Assembly: GCF_016894385.1 (NCBI RefSeq)
Contig: NZ_CP069812.1
Span: 1,054,001 to 1,118,000 of the forward strand
From: Cupriavidus oxalaticus
Lineage (GTDB): Bacteria; Pseudomonadota; Gammaproteobacteria; Burkholderiales; Burkholderiaceae
Direction: 5' to 3'
Length of the DNA stretch: 64,000 nucleotides
Part shown: in pieces, positions 52,828 through 61,662 of the stretch
How the letters are laid out: every line of letters starts with the position of its first letter
Numbering within the stretch: the first letter of the stretch is position 1
Position numbers and translations under genes: made by a program
The notes under the pieces: generated by a model
Told to the model about the DNA's origin: nothing
What the model saw: the letters and a program-made list of their open reading frames with translations, nothing else
Database searches by the model: none

Positions 52828-53226
52828 ATGTCATACAGCACGAAGGTTCTCGACCACTATGAAAACCCCCGCAACGTCGGTTCGTTCGACAAGAACGACG
52901 ATGCGGTCGGCACCGGCATGGTCGGCGCCCCGGCTTGCGGCGACGTGATGAAGCTGCAGATCAAGGTCAACGAGGCTGGCGTGATCGAAGACGCCAAGTT
53001 CAAGACCTACGGCTGCGGCTCGGCCATCGCCTCGTCGTCGCTGGTGACCGAGTGGGTCAAGGGCAAGACCGTTGACCAGGCGCTGGAGATCAAGAACACC
53101 CAGATCGCCGAGGAACTGGCGCTGCCGCCGGTGAAGATCCACTGCTCGATCCTGGCCGAAGACGCGATCAAGGCCGCTGTCGAAGACTACAAGAAGAAGC
53201 ACGGCGCCGAGCAGAAGGCCGCCTGA
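52828..53226 (+). CDS. iscU: Fe-S cluster scaffold IscU
   Basis: The scaffold on which [2Fe-2S] clusters are built before transfer. The 132-residue protein keeps the three ligand cysteines in PACGDVMKL, TYGCGSAIASSS and IHCSILAEDAI, and the HscA-recognition LPPVK motif. A good AAGAGG ribosome binding site precedes the ATG. The next gene, iscA, follows after 39 bp. Confidence 0.97.
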   Translation: MSYSTKVLDHYENPRNVGSFDKNDDAVGTGMVGAPACGDVMKLQIKVNEAGVIEDAKFKTYGCGSAIASSSLVTEWVKGKTVDQALEIKNTQIAEELALPPVKIHCSILAEDAIKAAVEDYKKKHGAEQKAA

Positions 53227-53265
53227 TCCTGTCGATCGACAAGAAGCACGAAGGAAGACGCAACG

Positions 53266-53586
53266 ATGATCACGATGACCGAGAAGGCGGCCAGGCACGT
53301 CGCCCGCTACCTGGAACGCCGCGGCAAGGGCGTGGGCCTGCGCCTGGGCGTGAAGACCACAGGCTGCTCGGGCCTGGCCTACAAGCTGGAATATGTGGAC
53401 GAACTGCTGCCGGAAGACGCGGTGTTCGAGTCGCACGGCATCAAGGTCATCGTTGACGCCAAGAGCCTGCCGTACATCGACGGCACCGAACTCGACTATG
53501 CGCGCGAAGGGTTGAACGAAGGATTCCGCTTCAACAACCCCAACGTCAAGGACGAGTGCGGCTGCGGCGAATCGTTCACGGTCTGA
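53266..53586 (+). CDS. iscA: Fe-S assembly protein IscA
   Basis: An A-type carrier that helps deliver clusters. The 106-residue protein has the three conserved cysteines in GCSGLAY and the C-terminal CGCGESF. The start at 53266 follows GAAGGAAG; an internal ATG four codons on is the alternative. It overlaps nothing downstream if the next gene begins at its GTG. Confidence 0.96.
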   Translation: MITMTEKAARHVARYLERRGKGVGLRLGVKTTGCSGLAYKLEYVDELLPEDAVFESHGIKVIVDAKSLPYIDGTELDYAREGLNEGFRFNNPNVKDECGCGESFTV

Positions 53587-53606
53587 GCCGCATTGCGGTA
53601 GCGTCG

Positions 53607-53846
53607 GTGGAGCGCAGCATCACCGGGTTCCACCGGGACGAGGAAGGCCATTGGGTGGCCGAACTCGATTGCGGCCATGGCCAGCACGTCCGGCACGATC
53701 CGCCGTGGCAGTTGCGGCCGTGGACGCAGAGCGAGCAGGGCCGCGCCGGCATGATCGGCATGCGGGTGAACTGCCTGAAGTGCGACCGCAACGAAGCGCC
53801 GGCGGAGTGGGCGCTGGCGCGGGCCAGCCAGCCTGCCGGCCGGTGA
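53607..53846 (+). CDS. DUF3565 protein inside the isc operon
   Basis: A 79-residue protein starting [33 protein letters not shown], recognised as a DUF3565 protein (ends quoted). Three Cys and several His (CGHGQH, CLKCD) suggest a small metal site. GTG 53607 is taken as start because the family begins there; an ATG at 53556 inside iscA is an alternative. It sits between iscA and hscB, separated by 20 bp and 55 bp, so it is expressed with the isc genes. Function unknown; a role in cluster or metal handling is suggested only by position. Confidence 0.8.
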   Translation: MERSITGFHRDEEGHWVAELDCGHGQHVRHDPPWQLRPWTQSEQGRAGMIGMRVNCLKCDRNEAPAEWALARASQPAGR

Positions 53847-53901
53847 TGGCGGCGAATGGACGAAGGGGCGGCGCGGCCGCTCTTTTTTCTTGGGGAAGCA
53901 G

Positions 53902-54420
53902 TTGAAAGACGATTTTTTTGCGCTGTTCGGCCTGCCGGCGCAGTTCGGCGTCGACGAGGCCGCGCTGGATGCGGCCTATCGCACCGTGCAGTCGCAGGCG
54001 CACCCGGACCGCTTCGCCAGCGCCGGCGATGCCGAGCGCCGCGTGGCCATGCAGTGGGCCGCGCATGCCAATGAAGCCTATCGCACGCTGCGCCAGCCGC
54101 TGCGGCGCGCGACCTACCTGCTGAAGCTGCGCGGCGTGGACGTGCAGGCGGAGAACAACACCGCCATGTCGCCCGCCTTCCTGATGCAGCAGATGGAGTG
54201 GCGCGAAGCGCTGCAGGAAGCGGTAGAAGCGCGCGACGTGGACCGCCTCGATGCGCTGTTGCGCGAGCTGCGCCAGGAAAAGCGCGAGCGCCACGCCGCA
54301 ATGGGCGCGCTGCTCGACGCCGGCGACAACGAAGCCGCCGGTGGCGCGGTTCGCCAACTGATGTTTATCGAGAAGATCGAGCACGATACCAGCGAGGCTA
54401 TCGACCGGCTGGAAGACTGA
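53902..54420 (+). CDS. hscB: Co-chaperone HscB
   Basis: A J-domain protein that brings IscU to HscA. The 172-residue protein has an N-terminal J domain with HPD at residues 34-36 (QAHPDRF) and the C-terminal three-helix IscU-binding domain. No ATG is available: TTG at 53902 has GGGGA 5 nt upstream and gives the family start [11 protein letters not shown], so a TTG start is likely; TTG 53890 is less likely. Confidence 0.93.
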   Translation: MKDDFFALFGLPAQFGVDEAALDAAYRTVQSQAHPDRFASAGDAERRVAMQWAAHANEAYRTLRQPLRRATYLLKLRGVDVQAENNTAMSPAFLMQQMEWREALQEAVEARDVDRLDALLRELRQEKRERHAAMGALLDAGDNEAAGGAVRQLMFIEKIEHDTSEAIDRLED

Positions 54421-54516
54421 CCGGCACGATTGCCGGGGCCGTGACACAATGGCGCCCGGCGCGAACCCCGCCTGTGCGGCAGGTTCCCCAGCCGACCAAG
54501 ACAGCGAAGAAATACC

Positions 54517-56382
54517 ATGGCACTGCTCCAGATTTCCGAACCCGGCATGTCGCCGGCGCCCCACCAACGCCGCCTGGCCGTCGGCATCGACCTCGGCACC
54601 ACCAACTCGCTGGTGGCCGCGGTGCGCAGCAGCATTCCCGAAGTGCTGGGCGACGAGCGCGGCCGCGCGCTGCTGCCTTCGGTCGTGCGCTACCTGCCGG
54701 ACCGTACCGCGCATATCGGCTACCGGGCCCAGGACGAAGCGGTGCGCGATCCCAAGAACACCATCGTCTCGGTCAAGCGCTTCATGGGCCGCGGCCTGCG
54801 CGACGTGGCCAATATCGAGCACAGCCCGTACGACTTCGTCGATGCGCCCGGCATGGTGCAGATCAAGACCGCCGCGGGCGTGAAGAGCCCGGTGGAAATT
54901 TCGGCCGAGATCCTGGCCACGCTGCGCCAGCGCGCCGAAGACACGCTGGGCGACGACCTGGTCGGCGCGGTCATCACCGTGCCGGCCTATTTCGATGAAG
55001 CTCAGCGCCAGGCAACCAAGGACGCCGCGCGCCTGGCCGGCCTGGAAGTGCTGCGCCTGCTCAACGAGCCCACCGCCGCGGCCATTGCCTATGGCCTCGA
55101 CAACGCCGCCGAAGGCGTCTACGCGGTCTACGACCTGGGCGGCGGCACCTTCGATATCTCGGTGCTCAAGCTCACGCGCGGCGTGTTCGAGGTGATGGCC
55201 ACCGGCGGCGATTCGGCGCTGGGCGGCGATGACTTCGACCAGCGCCTGCTGTGCTGGATCGTCGAGCAGGCCAGCCTGCAGCCGCTGTCGGCGCAGGACA
55301 TGCGCCTGCTGATGGTGCGCGCGCGCGCCGCCAAGGAAGCGCTGTCGGAAGCGGACAGCACCGTGATCGATGCCGTGCTCGACTCCGGCGAGATCGTCCA
55401 CCTGACGCTGACCGACGAGACCTTCGAGAAGATCACCGCGCATCTGGTGCAGAAGACGCTGGCGCCGGTGCGCAAGGCGCTGCGCGACGCCGGCGTGACG
55501 CCCGAGGACGTCAAGGGCGTGGTGCTGGTCGGCGGCGCCACGCGCATGCCGTCGATCCGCAAGGCCGTTGGCGATTACTTCGGCCAGACCCCGCTGACCA
55601 ATCTCGACCCCGACCGCGTGGTGGCGCTGGGCGCCGCCATGCAGGCCAACCTGCTGGCCGGCAACCATGCGCCGGGCGAAGACTGGCTGCTGCTCGACGT
55701 GATCCCGCTGTCGCTGGGCGTCGAGACCATGGGCGGCCTGGTCGAGAAGATCATCCCGCGCAACAGCACCATTCCGGTGGCGCGCGCGCAGGAATTCACC
55801 ACCTTCAAGGACGGCCAGACCGCGATGGCGATCCACGTGCTGCAGGGCGAGCGCGAGCTGGCCAGCGACTGCCGCTCGCTGGCGCGCTTCGAGCTGCGCG
55901 GCATCCCGCCGATGGTGGCCGGCGCGGCGCGCATTCGCGTGACCTACCAGGTCGATGCCGACGGCCTGCTGTCCGTGACCGCGCGCGAGACGCATTCGGG
56001 CGTGGAAGCCTCGGTGACGGTCAAGCCGTCGTATGGTCTGGCCGACGACGATATCGCGCGCATGCTGCAGGACAGCTTCCGCGAGGCCGAGCACGACATG
56101 AAGAGCCGTGCGCTGGCCGAGGAACGTGTCGAGGCCGACCGCCTGGTCGAGGCCACCGAGCGTGCGCTGCAGACCGATGGCGACTTGCTGTCGGCCGAGG
56201 AGCGCGCACAGGTCGAAGCGCTGATCGCCGGCGTGCGCGAGATCGCCAGGGGTGAAGACCACCTGGCGATCCGCGCCGCGGTGGAAAAACTGTCGCACGG
56301 CACCGATGAATTCGCCGCCCGCCGCATGGACCGCTCGATCAAGAGCGCGCTGGCCGGGCGCAATGTGCAGGAACTGGGCTGA
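54517..56382 (+). CDS. hscA: Hsp70-type chaperone HscA
   Basis: The specialised Hsp70 that drives cluster release from IscU. The 621-residue protein has the ATPase motifs [27 protein letters not shown] and [10 protein letters not shown], a linker region near VIPLSLG, and a substrate-binding domain shorter than DnaK's, without the acidic C-terminal tail. It lies 96 bp after hscB. Confidence 0.97.
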   Translation: MALLQISEPGMSPAPHQRRLAVGIDLGTTNSLVAAVRSSIPEVLGDERGRALLPSVVRYLPDRTAHIGYRAQDEAVRDPKNTIVSVKRFMGRGLRDVANIEHSPYDFVDAPGMVQIKTAAGVKSPVEISAEILATLRQRAEDTLGDDLVGAVITVPAYFDEAQRQATKDAARLAGLEVLRLLNEPTAAAIAYGLDNAAEGVYAVYDLGGGTFDISVLKLTRGVFEVMATGGDSALGGDDFDQRLLCWIVEQASLQPLSAQDMRLLMVRARAAKEALSEADSTVIDAVLDSGEIVHLTLTDETFEKITAHLVQKTLAPVRKALRDAGVTPEDVKGVVLVGGATRMPSIRKAVGDYFGQTPLTNLDPDRVVALGAAMQANLLAGNHAPGEDWLLLDVIPLSLGVETMGGLVEKIIPRNSTIPVARAQEFTTFKDGQTAMAIHVLQGERELASDCRSLARFELRGIPPMVAGAARIRVTYQVDADGLLSVTARETHSGVEASVTVKPSYGLADDDIARMLQDSFREAEHDMKSRALAEERVEADRLVEATERALQTDGDLLSAEERAQVEALIAGVREIARGEDHLAIRAAVEKLSHGTDEFAARRMDRSIKSALAGRNVQELG

Positions 56383-56422
56383 TCACCGCGCCTGCACCGC
56401 ATTACAGACCCCAGGAAACGAC

Positions 56423-56761
56423 ATGCCACAGATCATTGTTTTGCCCCACGTCGAATATTGCCCGGAAGGGAAGGTGATCGAGGCCGAGAAGGGCGTCAGC
56501 GTCCTCGATTCGCTGCTTTCCCACGGTATCGATCTCGAACACGCGTGCGAGAAATCGTGCGCCTGCACCACTTGCCACGTGATCGTGCGCGAAGGTTTCG
56601 ACTCGCTCAACGAGGCGGAAGAGAAGGAAGAAGACCTGCTCGACAAAGCCTGGGGGCTGGAGCCGAATTCGCGGCTGTCGTGCCAGGCCATCGTCGACGA
56701 GGACGACCTGACCGTCGAGATTCCCAAGTACACCATCAACCACGCCAAGGAAGGCCACTGA
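56423..56761 (+). CDS. fdx: [2Fe-2S] ferredoxin of the isc operon
   Basis: An adrenodoxin-type ferredoxin that supplies electrons for cluster assembly. The 112-residue protein carries the four ligands Cys42, Cys48, Cys51 and Cys87, the same numbering as E. coli Fdx. The ATG at 56423 follows AGGAA. It is 40 bp after hscA and 34 bp before iscX. Confidence 0.96.
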   Translation: MPQIIVLPHVEYCPEGKVIEAEKGVSVLDSLLSHGIDLEHACEKSCACTTCHVIVREGFDSLNEAEEKEEDLLDKAWGLEPNSRLSCQAIVDEDDLTVEIPKYTINHAKEGH

Positions 56762-56795
56762 GCCGCCGGCACAGATCTCAGCGGAGAACGAACCC

Positions 56796-56990
56796 ATGAA
56801 GTGGACCGATACCTACGACATCGCCGCCGCGCTGTACGACAAGTACCCCGACGTCGACCCGGCCGGCGTGCGCTTTACCGAGTTGCGCAGCTGGGTGCTG
56901 GAACTCGACGGCTTTGCCGACGACCCGGCGCGTTCGGGCGAGAAGATCCTGGAGGCGATCCAGCAGGCGTGGATCCAGGAAGCGGAATAG
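56796..56990 (+). CDS. iscX: Fe-S assembly protein IscX
   Basis: A 64-residue acidic protein (MKWTDTYDIAAALYDKYPDVDP...) of the IscX/YfhJ family. It binds IscS and iron and tunes the rate of cluster formation. It is the last gene of the operon and is followed by a strong terminator 18 bp after the stop. Confidence 0.95.
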   Translation: MKWTDTYDIAAALYDKYPDVDPAGVRFTELRSWVLELDGFADDPARSGEKILEAIQQAWIQEAE

Positions 56991-57007
56991 GGTTTCCGTA
57001 TCGGGAC

Positions 57008-57044
57008 AAGGCAAAAGGCCGGCGTGATGCCGGCCTTTTGCCTT
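57008..57044. terminator. Strong bidirectional terminator after iscX
   Basis: A 16-bp perfect stem beginning AAGGCAAAAGGCCGGC with a 5-nt loop. It lies between the convergent isc operon and lysS. Confidence 0.88.
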
Positions 57045-57079
57045 GGGGCTGCGACGCAGCCTTGATCGACTGCTGGTGT

Positions 57080-57108
57080 GCTCCCTCTCCCGCTTGCGGG
57101 AGAGGGGA
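57080..57108. repeat. Interspersed palindrome CTCTCCCGC-TT-GCGGGAGAG
   Basis: A 9-bp stem at 57085-57104 with flanking partial pairing. This CTCTCCCGCTTGCGGGAGAG element is widespread between genes in proteobacteria. It lies just after the lysS stop. Confidence 0.7.
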
Positions 57109-57116
57109 GCAAACCG

Positions 57117-58673
57117 TCAGTCTTCCTTGCGCAGGTGCGGGAACAGGATGACGTCGCGGATATTCGGGCTATCCGTCAGCAGCATCACCAGCCGGTCAAT
57201 GCCGATACCGCAGCCGCCCGTCGGAGGCATGCCGTATTCCAGCGCGCGGATATAGTCCGCATCGAAATACATCGCCTCTTCGTCGCCCGCATCCTTCTGC
57301 TCGACCTGCTTGCGGAAGCGGTCGGCCTGGTCCTCGGCATCGTTCAGCTCCGAGAAGCCGTTGGCGATCTCGCGGCCGGTGATGAACAGCTCGAAACGCT
57401 CGGTGATGCCCGGCACCGTGTCGGAGGCGCGCGCCAGCGGCGAGACCTCGACCGGGTAGTCGACGATGAAGGTCGGCTCCCACAGCTGGCTCTCGGCGGT
57501 TTCCTCGAACAGCACCAGTTGCAGTGTGCCCAGGCCGGCGTTGAGGAACTGCGGCGCGTTGGTGTTGACGCCGAACTTCTTCAGCTCGGCGCGCAGGAAC
57601 TCGGCATCGGCCAGTTGCGCGTCGGTGTACTGCGGCGCGAATTTCTGGATCGCCTGGCAGATGGTCAGGCGGTGGAATGGCTTCGACAGGTCGAGCTCGC
57701 GCTCCTGGTAGGTCAGCACGGCGCTGCCGCGCGCGTCGATCGCGGCCTTGCGGATCAGGTCTTCGGTGAAGTCCATCAGCCAGCGGTAGTCCGTGTAGGC
57801 CGCGTAGAACTCCATCATGGTGAACTCGGGATTGTGGCGCGGGCTCACCCCCTCGTTGCGGAAGTTGCGGTTGATCTCGAACACGCGCTCGAAGCCGCCG
57901 ACGACCAGGCGCTTCAGGTACAGCTCGGGCGCGATGCGCATGAACATCTGCATGTCCAGCGCATTATGGTGCGTGATGAACGGCTTGGCCGCGGCGCCGC
58001 CCGGGATCGGGTGCAGCATCGGCGTTTCCACTTCCATGAAGCCGGCGTCGGCCATATGGCGGCGCAGCGACGAGATCGCGTTGGTGCGGGCGCGGAAGGT
58101 GTTGCGCGTCTCCGGCGACACGATCAGGTCGACATAGCGCTGGCGGTACTTCATTTCCTGGTCGGCCAGGCCGTGGAACTTGTCCGGCAGCGGGCGCAGC
58201 GACTTGGACAGCAGGCGCAGCTCGCGCACCTGCACCGACAGCTCGCCCTTGTTGGTGCGGAACAGCTCGCCGCGGGCGCTGATGATGTCGCCCAGGTCCC
58301 AGTGCTTGAAGGCGGCGTAGACCTCTTCGCCGACCCTGTCGCGGGTGATGTAGAACTGGATCTGGCCGCTGCCGTCCTGCACGGTGGCGAAGCTGGCCTT
58401 GCCCATCACGCGCTTGAGCATCATGCGGCCGGCGATCGCGACTTCGACCGGGCTGGCTTCGAGCGCGGCCTGGTCGGTCTCGCCGTATTGCGCGTGCAGC
58501 GCGGCGGCCTGGTGGGTGGGACGGAAATCGTTGGGGAAGGCCACGCCTTGCTGGCGCAGCGCGGCCAGTTTCTCGCGCCGCTCCGCGATGATCTTGTTCT
58601 CGTCGGCGGCGGGCGTGTCCGCGGTGGCCGGCTTGGCCTGCGACTTGGCCTGGGCGTGATTCGGTTCGGTCAT
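57117..58673 (-). CDS. lysS: Lysyl-tRNA synthetase, class II
   Basis: Charges tRNA-Lys. The 518-residue protein has an OB-fold anticodon domain, class II motif 2 ([22 protein letters not shown], ends quoted) and motif 3 ([23 protein letters not shown], ends quoted). An N-terminal extension of about 25 residues (Ala/Lys/Thr-rich) precedes the domain. It ends just before the isc terminator. An SDR gene and prfB lie upstream on the same strand, recalling the prfB-lysS order seen widely. Confidence 0.97.
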   Translation of the reverse strand: MTEPNHAQAKSQAKPATADTPAADENKIIAERREKLAALRQQGVAFPNDFRPTHQAAALHAQYGETDQAALEASPVEVAIAGRMMLKRVMGKASFATVQDGSGQIQFYITRDRVGEEVYAAFKHWDLGDIISARGELFRTNKGELSVQVRELRLLSKSLRPLPDKFHGLADQEMKYRQRYVDLIVSPETRNTFRARTNAISSLRRHMADAGFMEVETPMLHPIPGGAAAKPFITHHNALDMQMFMRIAPELYLKRLVVGGFERVFEINRNFRNEGVSPRHNPEFTMMEFYAAYTDYRWLMDFTEDLIRKAAIDARGSAVLTYQERELDLSKPFHRLTICQAIQKFAPQYTDAQLADAEFLRAELKKFGVNTNAPQFLNAGLGTLQLVLFEETAESQLWEPTFIVDYPVEVSPLARASDTVPGITERFELFITGREIANGFSELNDAEDQADRFRKQVEQKDAGDEEAMYFDADYIRALEYGMPPTGGCGIGIDRLVMLLTDSPNIRDVILFPHLRKED

Positions 58674-58688
58674 GATGTCTTGTGGCGT

Positions 58689-58710
58689 CGCGCGCGGCGG
58701 GCCGCGCGCG
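58689..58710. repeat. GC-rich hairpin between SDR gene and lysS
   Basis: CGCGCGCGG and CCGCGCGCG form a 9-bp perfect stem around CGGG, 16 bp upstream of the lysS start. It could modulate readthrough or lysS translation. Confidence 0.45.
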
Positions 58711-58724
58711 GGTTCAGTATGGCT

Positions 58725-59483
58725 TCAGTAATTGCGGAGATCGTCCAGCTCGGTGCTGCCGAAATCCGGGCGGTGCAGGTAGGCGACGATGCGGCCCGCG
58801 GTTTCCTCGGCGGAAGCGAGCTGCTCGTTCGCCTTCAGGTCGCGGAAGCGCTGCACCTGGGCAAAGTCGGCGTTGCGGATCACGTCCTGCATGCCGGTAT
58901 CGATCACGCCCGGCGCCAGCGCCACCGCGCGCACGGTGCGCGGTGCCGGTGCCTGCGCATACTCGGCGTTGACCGAGCGCATGAACATGTCCAGGCCCGC
59001 CTTGCCGGCGCAGTAGGCGCTCCAGCCCTCGATCGGGCGGCGCGCCGCGCCGGAAGAGATCGCCAGCACCTTGCGCGGGCAGTCGAACTTCTCGGTGCGC
59101 TCCAGGAACGCCGCGGTCATCGTCATCGGCGCCGCCAGGTTGGTCAGCAGGTGCGGCACCAGCGTGCTTTCCTGCAGGCGCGAGACCGGGCCGATCGGCT
59201 CGACCACGCCGGCGTTCAGGATCAGCGTGGCGCTGGCCGGCGGCTGGTCGAGGGTATCGATCACGCTGGCCAGCCAGGTGGCCGCGGGGCCGGCCTGGGA
59301 CAGGTCCTGCAGGTGCCAGGCCACCGGCACGCCGCTCATGGTGGCGATGCGCTCCAGCTCGTTGTTGCGGCTGCGCGCGACGCAGATCAGGCGGTTGCCC
59401 GGCACGAGCAGCGCGTTGGTCAGTGCCGCGCCCAGCCCGCGCGAGGCGCCGGTGATGATGTAGAGGTGATTGGCTTCGCTCAT
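58725..59483 (-). CDS. Short-chain dehydrogenase/reductase
   Basis: A 252-residue SDR with the cofactor motif TGASRGLGAAL near the N-terminus, an NAG motif (LILNAGVVEP) and the catalytic Ser-Tyr-Lys set (ISSGAARRPIEGWSAYCAGKAG; Tyr and Lys in YCAGK). The pattern resembles sepiapterin reductase or benzil reductase-like SDRs (NADPH), but the substrate is not predictable. It lies 51 bp upstream of lysS and 121 bp after prfB on the same strand. Confidence 0.88.
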   Translation of the reverse strand: MSEANHLYIITGASRGLGAALTNALLVPGNRLICVARSRNNELERIATMSGVPVAWHLQDLSQAGPAATWLASVIDTLDQPPASATLILNAGVVEPIGPVSRLQESTLVPHLLTNLAAPMTMTAAFLERTEKFDCPRKVLAISSGAARRPIEGWSAYCAGKAGLDMFMRSVNAEYAQAPAPRTVRAVALAPGVIDTGMQDVIRNADFAQVQRFRDLKANEQLASAEETAGRIVAYLHRPDFGSTELDDLRNY

Positions 59484-59604
59484 GGTGCCCCGGTCGGAAA
59501 GGCCGCCGCGCCGGTGTGGCGCGTGCGGCGGTACAGCGATGATCCAGCGATTGCGGTGATGTTGCTGTGCCGCCGCGGGCGGCCCTGTGCGGCTTTATAC
59601 GGCC

Positions 59605-60709
59605 TTACAGTCCCTGCTTGAGGCTGGCCTCGATGAACGGGTCCAGGTCGCCGTCCAGCACCTTCTGGGTGTTGGACATTTCCACGTTGGTGCGCAGGTC
59701 CTTGATGCGGCTCTGGTCCAGCACGTAGGAGCGGATCTGGTGGCCCCAGCCCACGTCGGTCTTGCCGGCTTCGAGCTTGTCGGCCTCGGCCTGGCGCTTG
59801 CGCATCTCGTGCTCGTACAGGCGCGACTTCAGCATCGACATGGCCTCGGCACGGTTGCGGTGCTGCGAGCGGTCGTTCTGGCACTGCACCACGATGCCGG
59901 TCGGGATGTGCGTGATCCGCACGGCCGAGTCGGTCTTGTTGATGTGCTGGCCGCCGGCGCCCGAGGCGCGGTAGGTATCCACGCGCAGGTCAGCCGGGTT
60001 GACTTCCACTTCGAACGAGTCGTCCACCTCGGGGTAGACGAACACCGACGAGAACGAGGTATGGCGCCCGCCCGACGAATCGAACGGCGACTTGCGCACC
60101 AGCCGGTGCACGCCGGTCTCGGTACGCAGGTAGCCGAAGGCGTACTCGCCCTCGATCTTGATGGTCGCGCTCTTGATGCCGGCCACGTCGCCTTCGGACT
60201 CTTCCAGCACCTCGGCCTTGAAGCCCTTGCGTTCGCAGTACTTCAGGTACTGGCGCAGCAGCATCGAGGCCCAGTCGCACGCTTCGGTGCCGCCGGCGCC
60301 GGCCTGGATGTCGATGAAGGCGTTGGCCTGGTCCATCTCGCCGGAGAACATGCGGCGGAATTCCATGTCCGCGACGATCTCCTCGAAGCCCTTGACGTCG
60401 GCCTCGATCGCTGCCAGCGTCTCGTCGTCGCCTTCTTCCCTGGCGAGCTCGAACAGCTCCTCGGCGCCGCCAAGGTCGTCCGTAAGCTTGCCCAGGACGC
60501 CTACGACGCCCTCGAGGCTCTTCTTTTCCTTGCCGAGATCCTGGGCACGCTTGGGGTTGTTCCAGACGTCCGGGTCTTCCAGCAGGCCGTTGACTTCGTC
60601 CAGCCTTCCTACTTTGACATCGTAGTCAAAGATACCCCCGTAGATCTTCCGTCCGGGAACGGAGATCGGAGATGGCACCGGAGATGGCGTTGAGGCGTTC
60701 TGCTTCCAT
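59605..60709 (-). CDS. prfB: Peptide chain release factor 2, with programmed +1 frameshift
   Basis: RF2 recognises UGA and UAA stops. The first 27 codons (ATG 60709, AGGAA upstream) end at an in-frame TGA at 60626-60628. The sequence there, GGGGGTATCTTTGAC, is the classic RF2 autoregulatory shift site: an internal Shine-Dalgarno, then CTT followed by TGA and C. A +1 slip continues with GAC into the 340-residue main frame, giving 367 residues. The anticodon-like SPF and catalytic GGQ ([11 protein letters not shown]) motifs are intact. So the in-frame stop is regulation, not damage. Confidence 0.96.
60620..60636 (-). promoter_or_regulatory. prfB programmed frameshift site
   Basis: GGGGGTATCTTTGAC on the minus strand: internal Shine-Dalgarno, 3-nt spacer, slippery CTT and TGA stop followed by C. 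Low RF2 favours the slip, so RF2 controls its own synthesis. Confidence 0.93.
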
Positions 60710-60912
60710 GATGTTCCTGCGCTTCGAAAACCTTGAATTATAGCGGATCGGTGCCCGGGATCGGTCGCGGATTCGGGCATTTGCGGCGGCCCAGGCGTGC
60801 CGAGCGGCGAACGGAAAGGCCATGCGATGGTCTATCCGGCGGTGCCGGGCAGCGCACGCGGCGATAATACGCATTCGCAAGCCGCCCCCGGCATGAAGAC
60901 AAACAGGGACGC

Positions 60913-61626
60913 ATGACGAAAACCAGACATGACATCGAGCCAGGCCGGCGCCGCGCGCTGGGCCTGCTGCTGGCCGCCACGGCCGCCGCGCTCGCGGCCG
61001 GGTGCGGCACCACCGGCGGCCCCGTGCCGGATGGCTATTACCGCGTGGAGCGGGGCGATACGCTCTATTCGATCGCCCGCAAGCACGGCCGCACCGTGCG
61101 CGACCTGACCCGCTGGAACCGCGACATCACCAGCCCCAGCCAGATCGAGGTGGGCCAGCTGATCCGCGTGCGGCCGCCTGGCGGCAGCGCCGCGGCCTCG
61201 ACCGGCACCGGCCAGGCCGTCACCGATACCCCGCGTGCCGACAGCGGCGCGTCAAGGCCGCCCGCCAGCAGCATCCGCCTGCAATGGCCGGCCGATGGCC
61301 GCGTCACCGCGCGCTACTCGCCGCCCGCCAGCAAGGGCCTGACCATTGCCGTGCCGGCCAACGGCACGGTGCGCGCCGCCGCGTCCGGCCGGGCCATCCA
61401 TGTGGGCAACCTGCGCGGCTACGGCATGCTGGTGATCGTCAAGCACAACGACGACTGGCTGACCGTCTACGGCAACCTGGACCAGCCGCTGGTCAGCGAG
61501 GGCGCCACGGTCGCGGCCGGGCAGGACGTGGGCCGCATGGGCGCCAGCGCCAGCGAACTGCATTTCGAGGTGCGCGCCAACGGCAAGCCGGTCGATCCGG
61601 CGGCCTACCTGCCTGCGCGCGGCTAG
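60913..61626 (+). CDS. NlpD-like lipoprotein with LysM and degenerate LytM (M23) domain
   Basis: A 237-residue envelope lipoprotein. The N-terminus is basic (GRRRALG) and the lipobox LAAGC puts the lipid on Cys31. A LysM domain covers about residues 42-86. The C-terminal M23/LytM domain (about 130-235) lacks zinc ligands: the first motif, normally HxGxD, is KGLTIAVP and the second, normally HLHFE, is ELHFE. Such degenerate LytM proteins (NlpD, EnvC) do not cut peptidoglycan but activate amidases during division. It is not next to surE-pcm-rpoS, where NlpD usually sits, so this is a paralogue. Confidence 0.88.
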   Translation: MTKTRHDIEPGRRRALGLLLAATAAALAAGCGTTGGPVPDGYYRVERGDTLYSIARKHGRTVRDLTRWNRDITSPSQIEVGQLIRVRPPGGSAAASTGTGQAVTDTPRADSGASRPPASSIRLQWPADGRVTARYSPPASKGLTIAVPANGTVRAAASGRAIHVGNLRGYGMLVIVKHNDDWLTVYGNLDQPLVSEGATVAAGQDVGRMGASASELHFEVRANGKPVDPAAYLPARG

Positions 61627-61631
61627 GCCAA

Positions 61632-61660
61632 TGCCGGCCGGGCCGATGCCCCGGCCGGCA
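61632..61660. terminator. Hairpin between NlpD-like gene and recJ
   Basis: TGCCGGCCGGG pairs with CCCGGCCGGCA over 11 bp around a 7-nt loop. It lies between two convergent genes but lacks a T-run, so termination strength is uncertain. Confidence 0.55.
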
Positions 61661-61662
61661 CG

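Noticed and set aside
53890..54420. hscB as a truncated gene because no ATG starts it
   Set aside because: TTG 53902 has a good ribosome binding site and gives the normal HscB N-terminus; length and HPD are intact.
59605..60709. prfB as a pseudogene with an in-frame stop
   Set aside because: The stop sits in the canonical RF2 frameshift site, so it is regulation.
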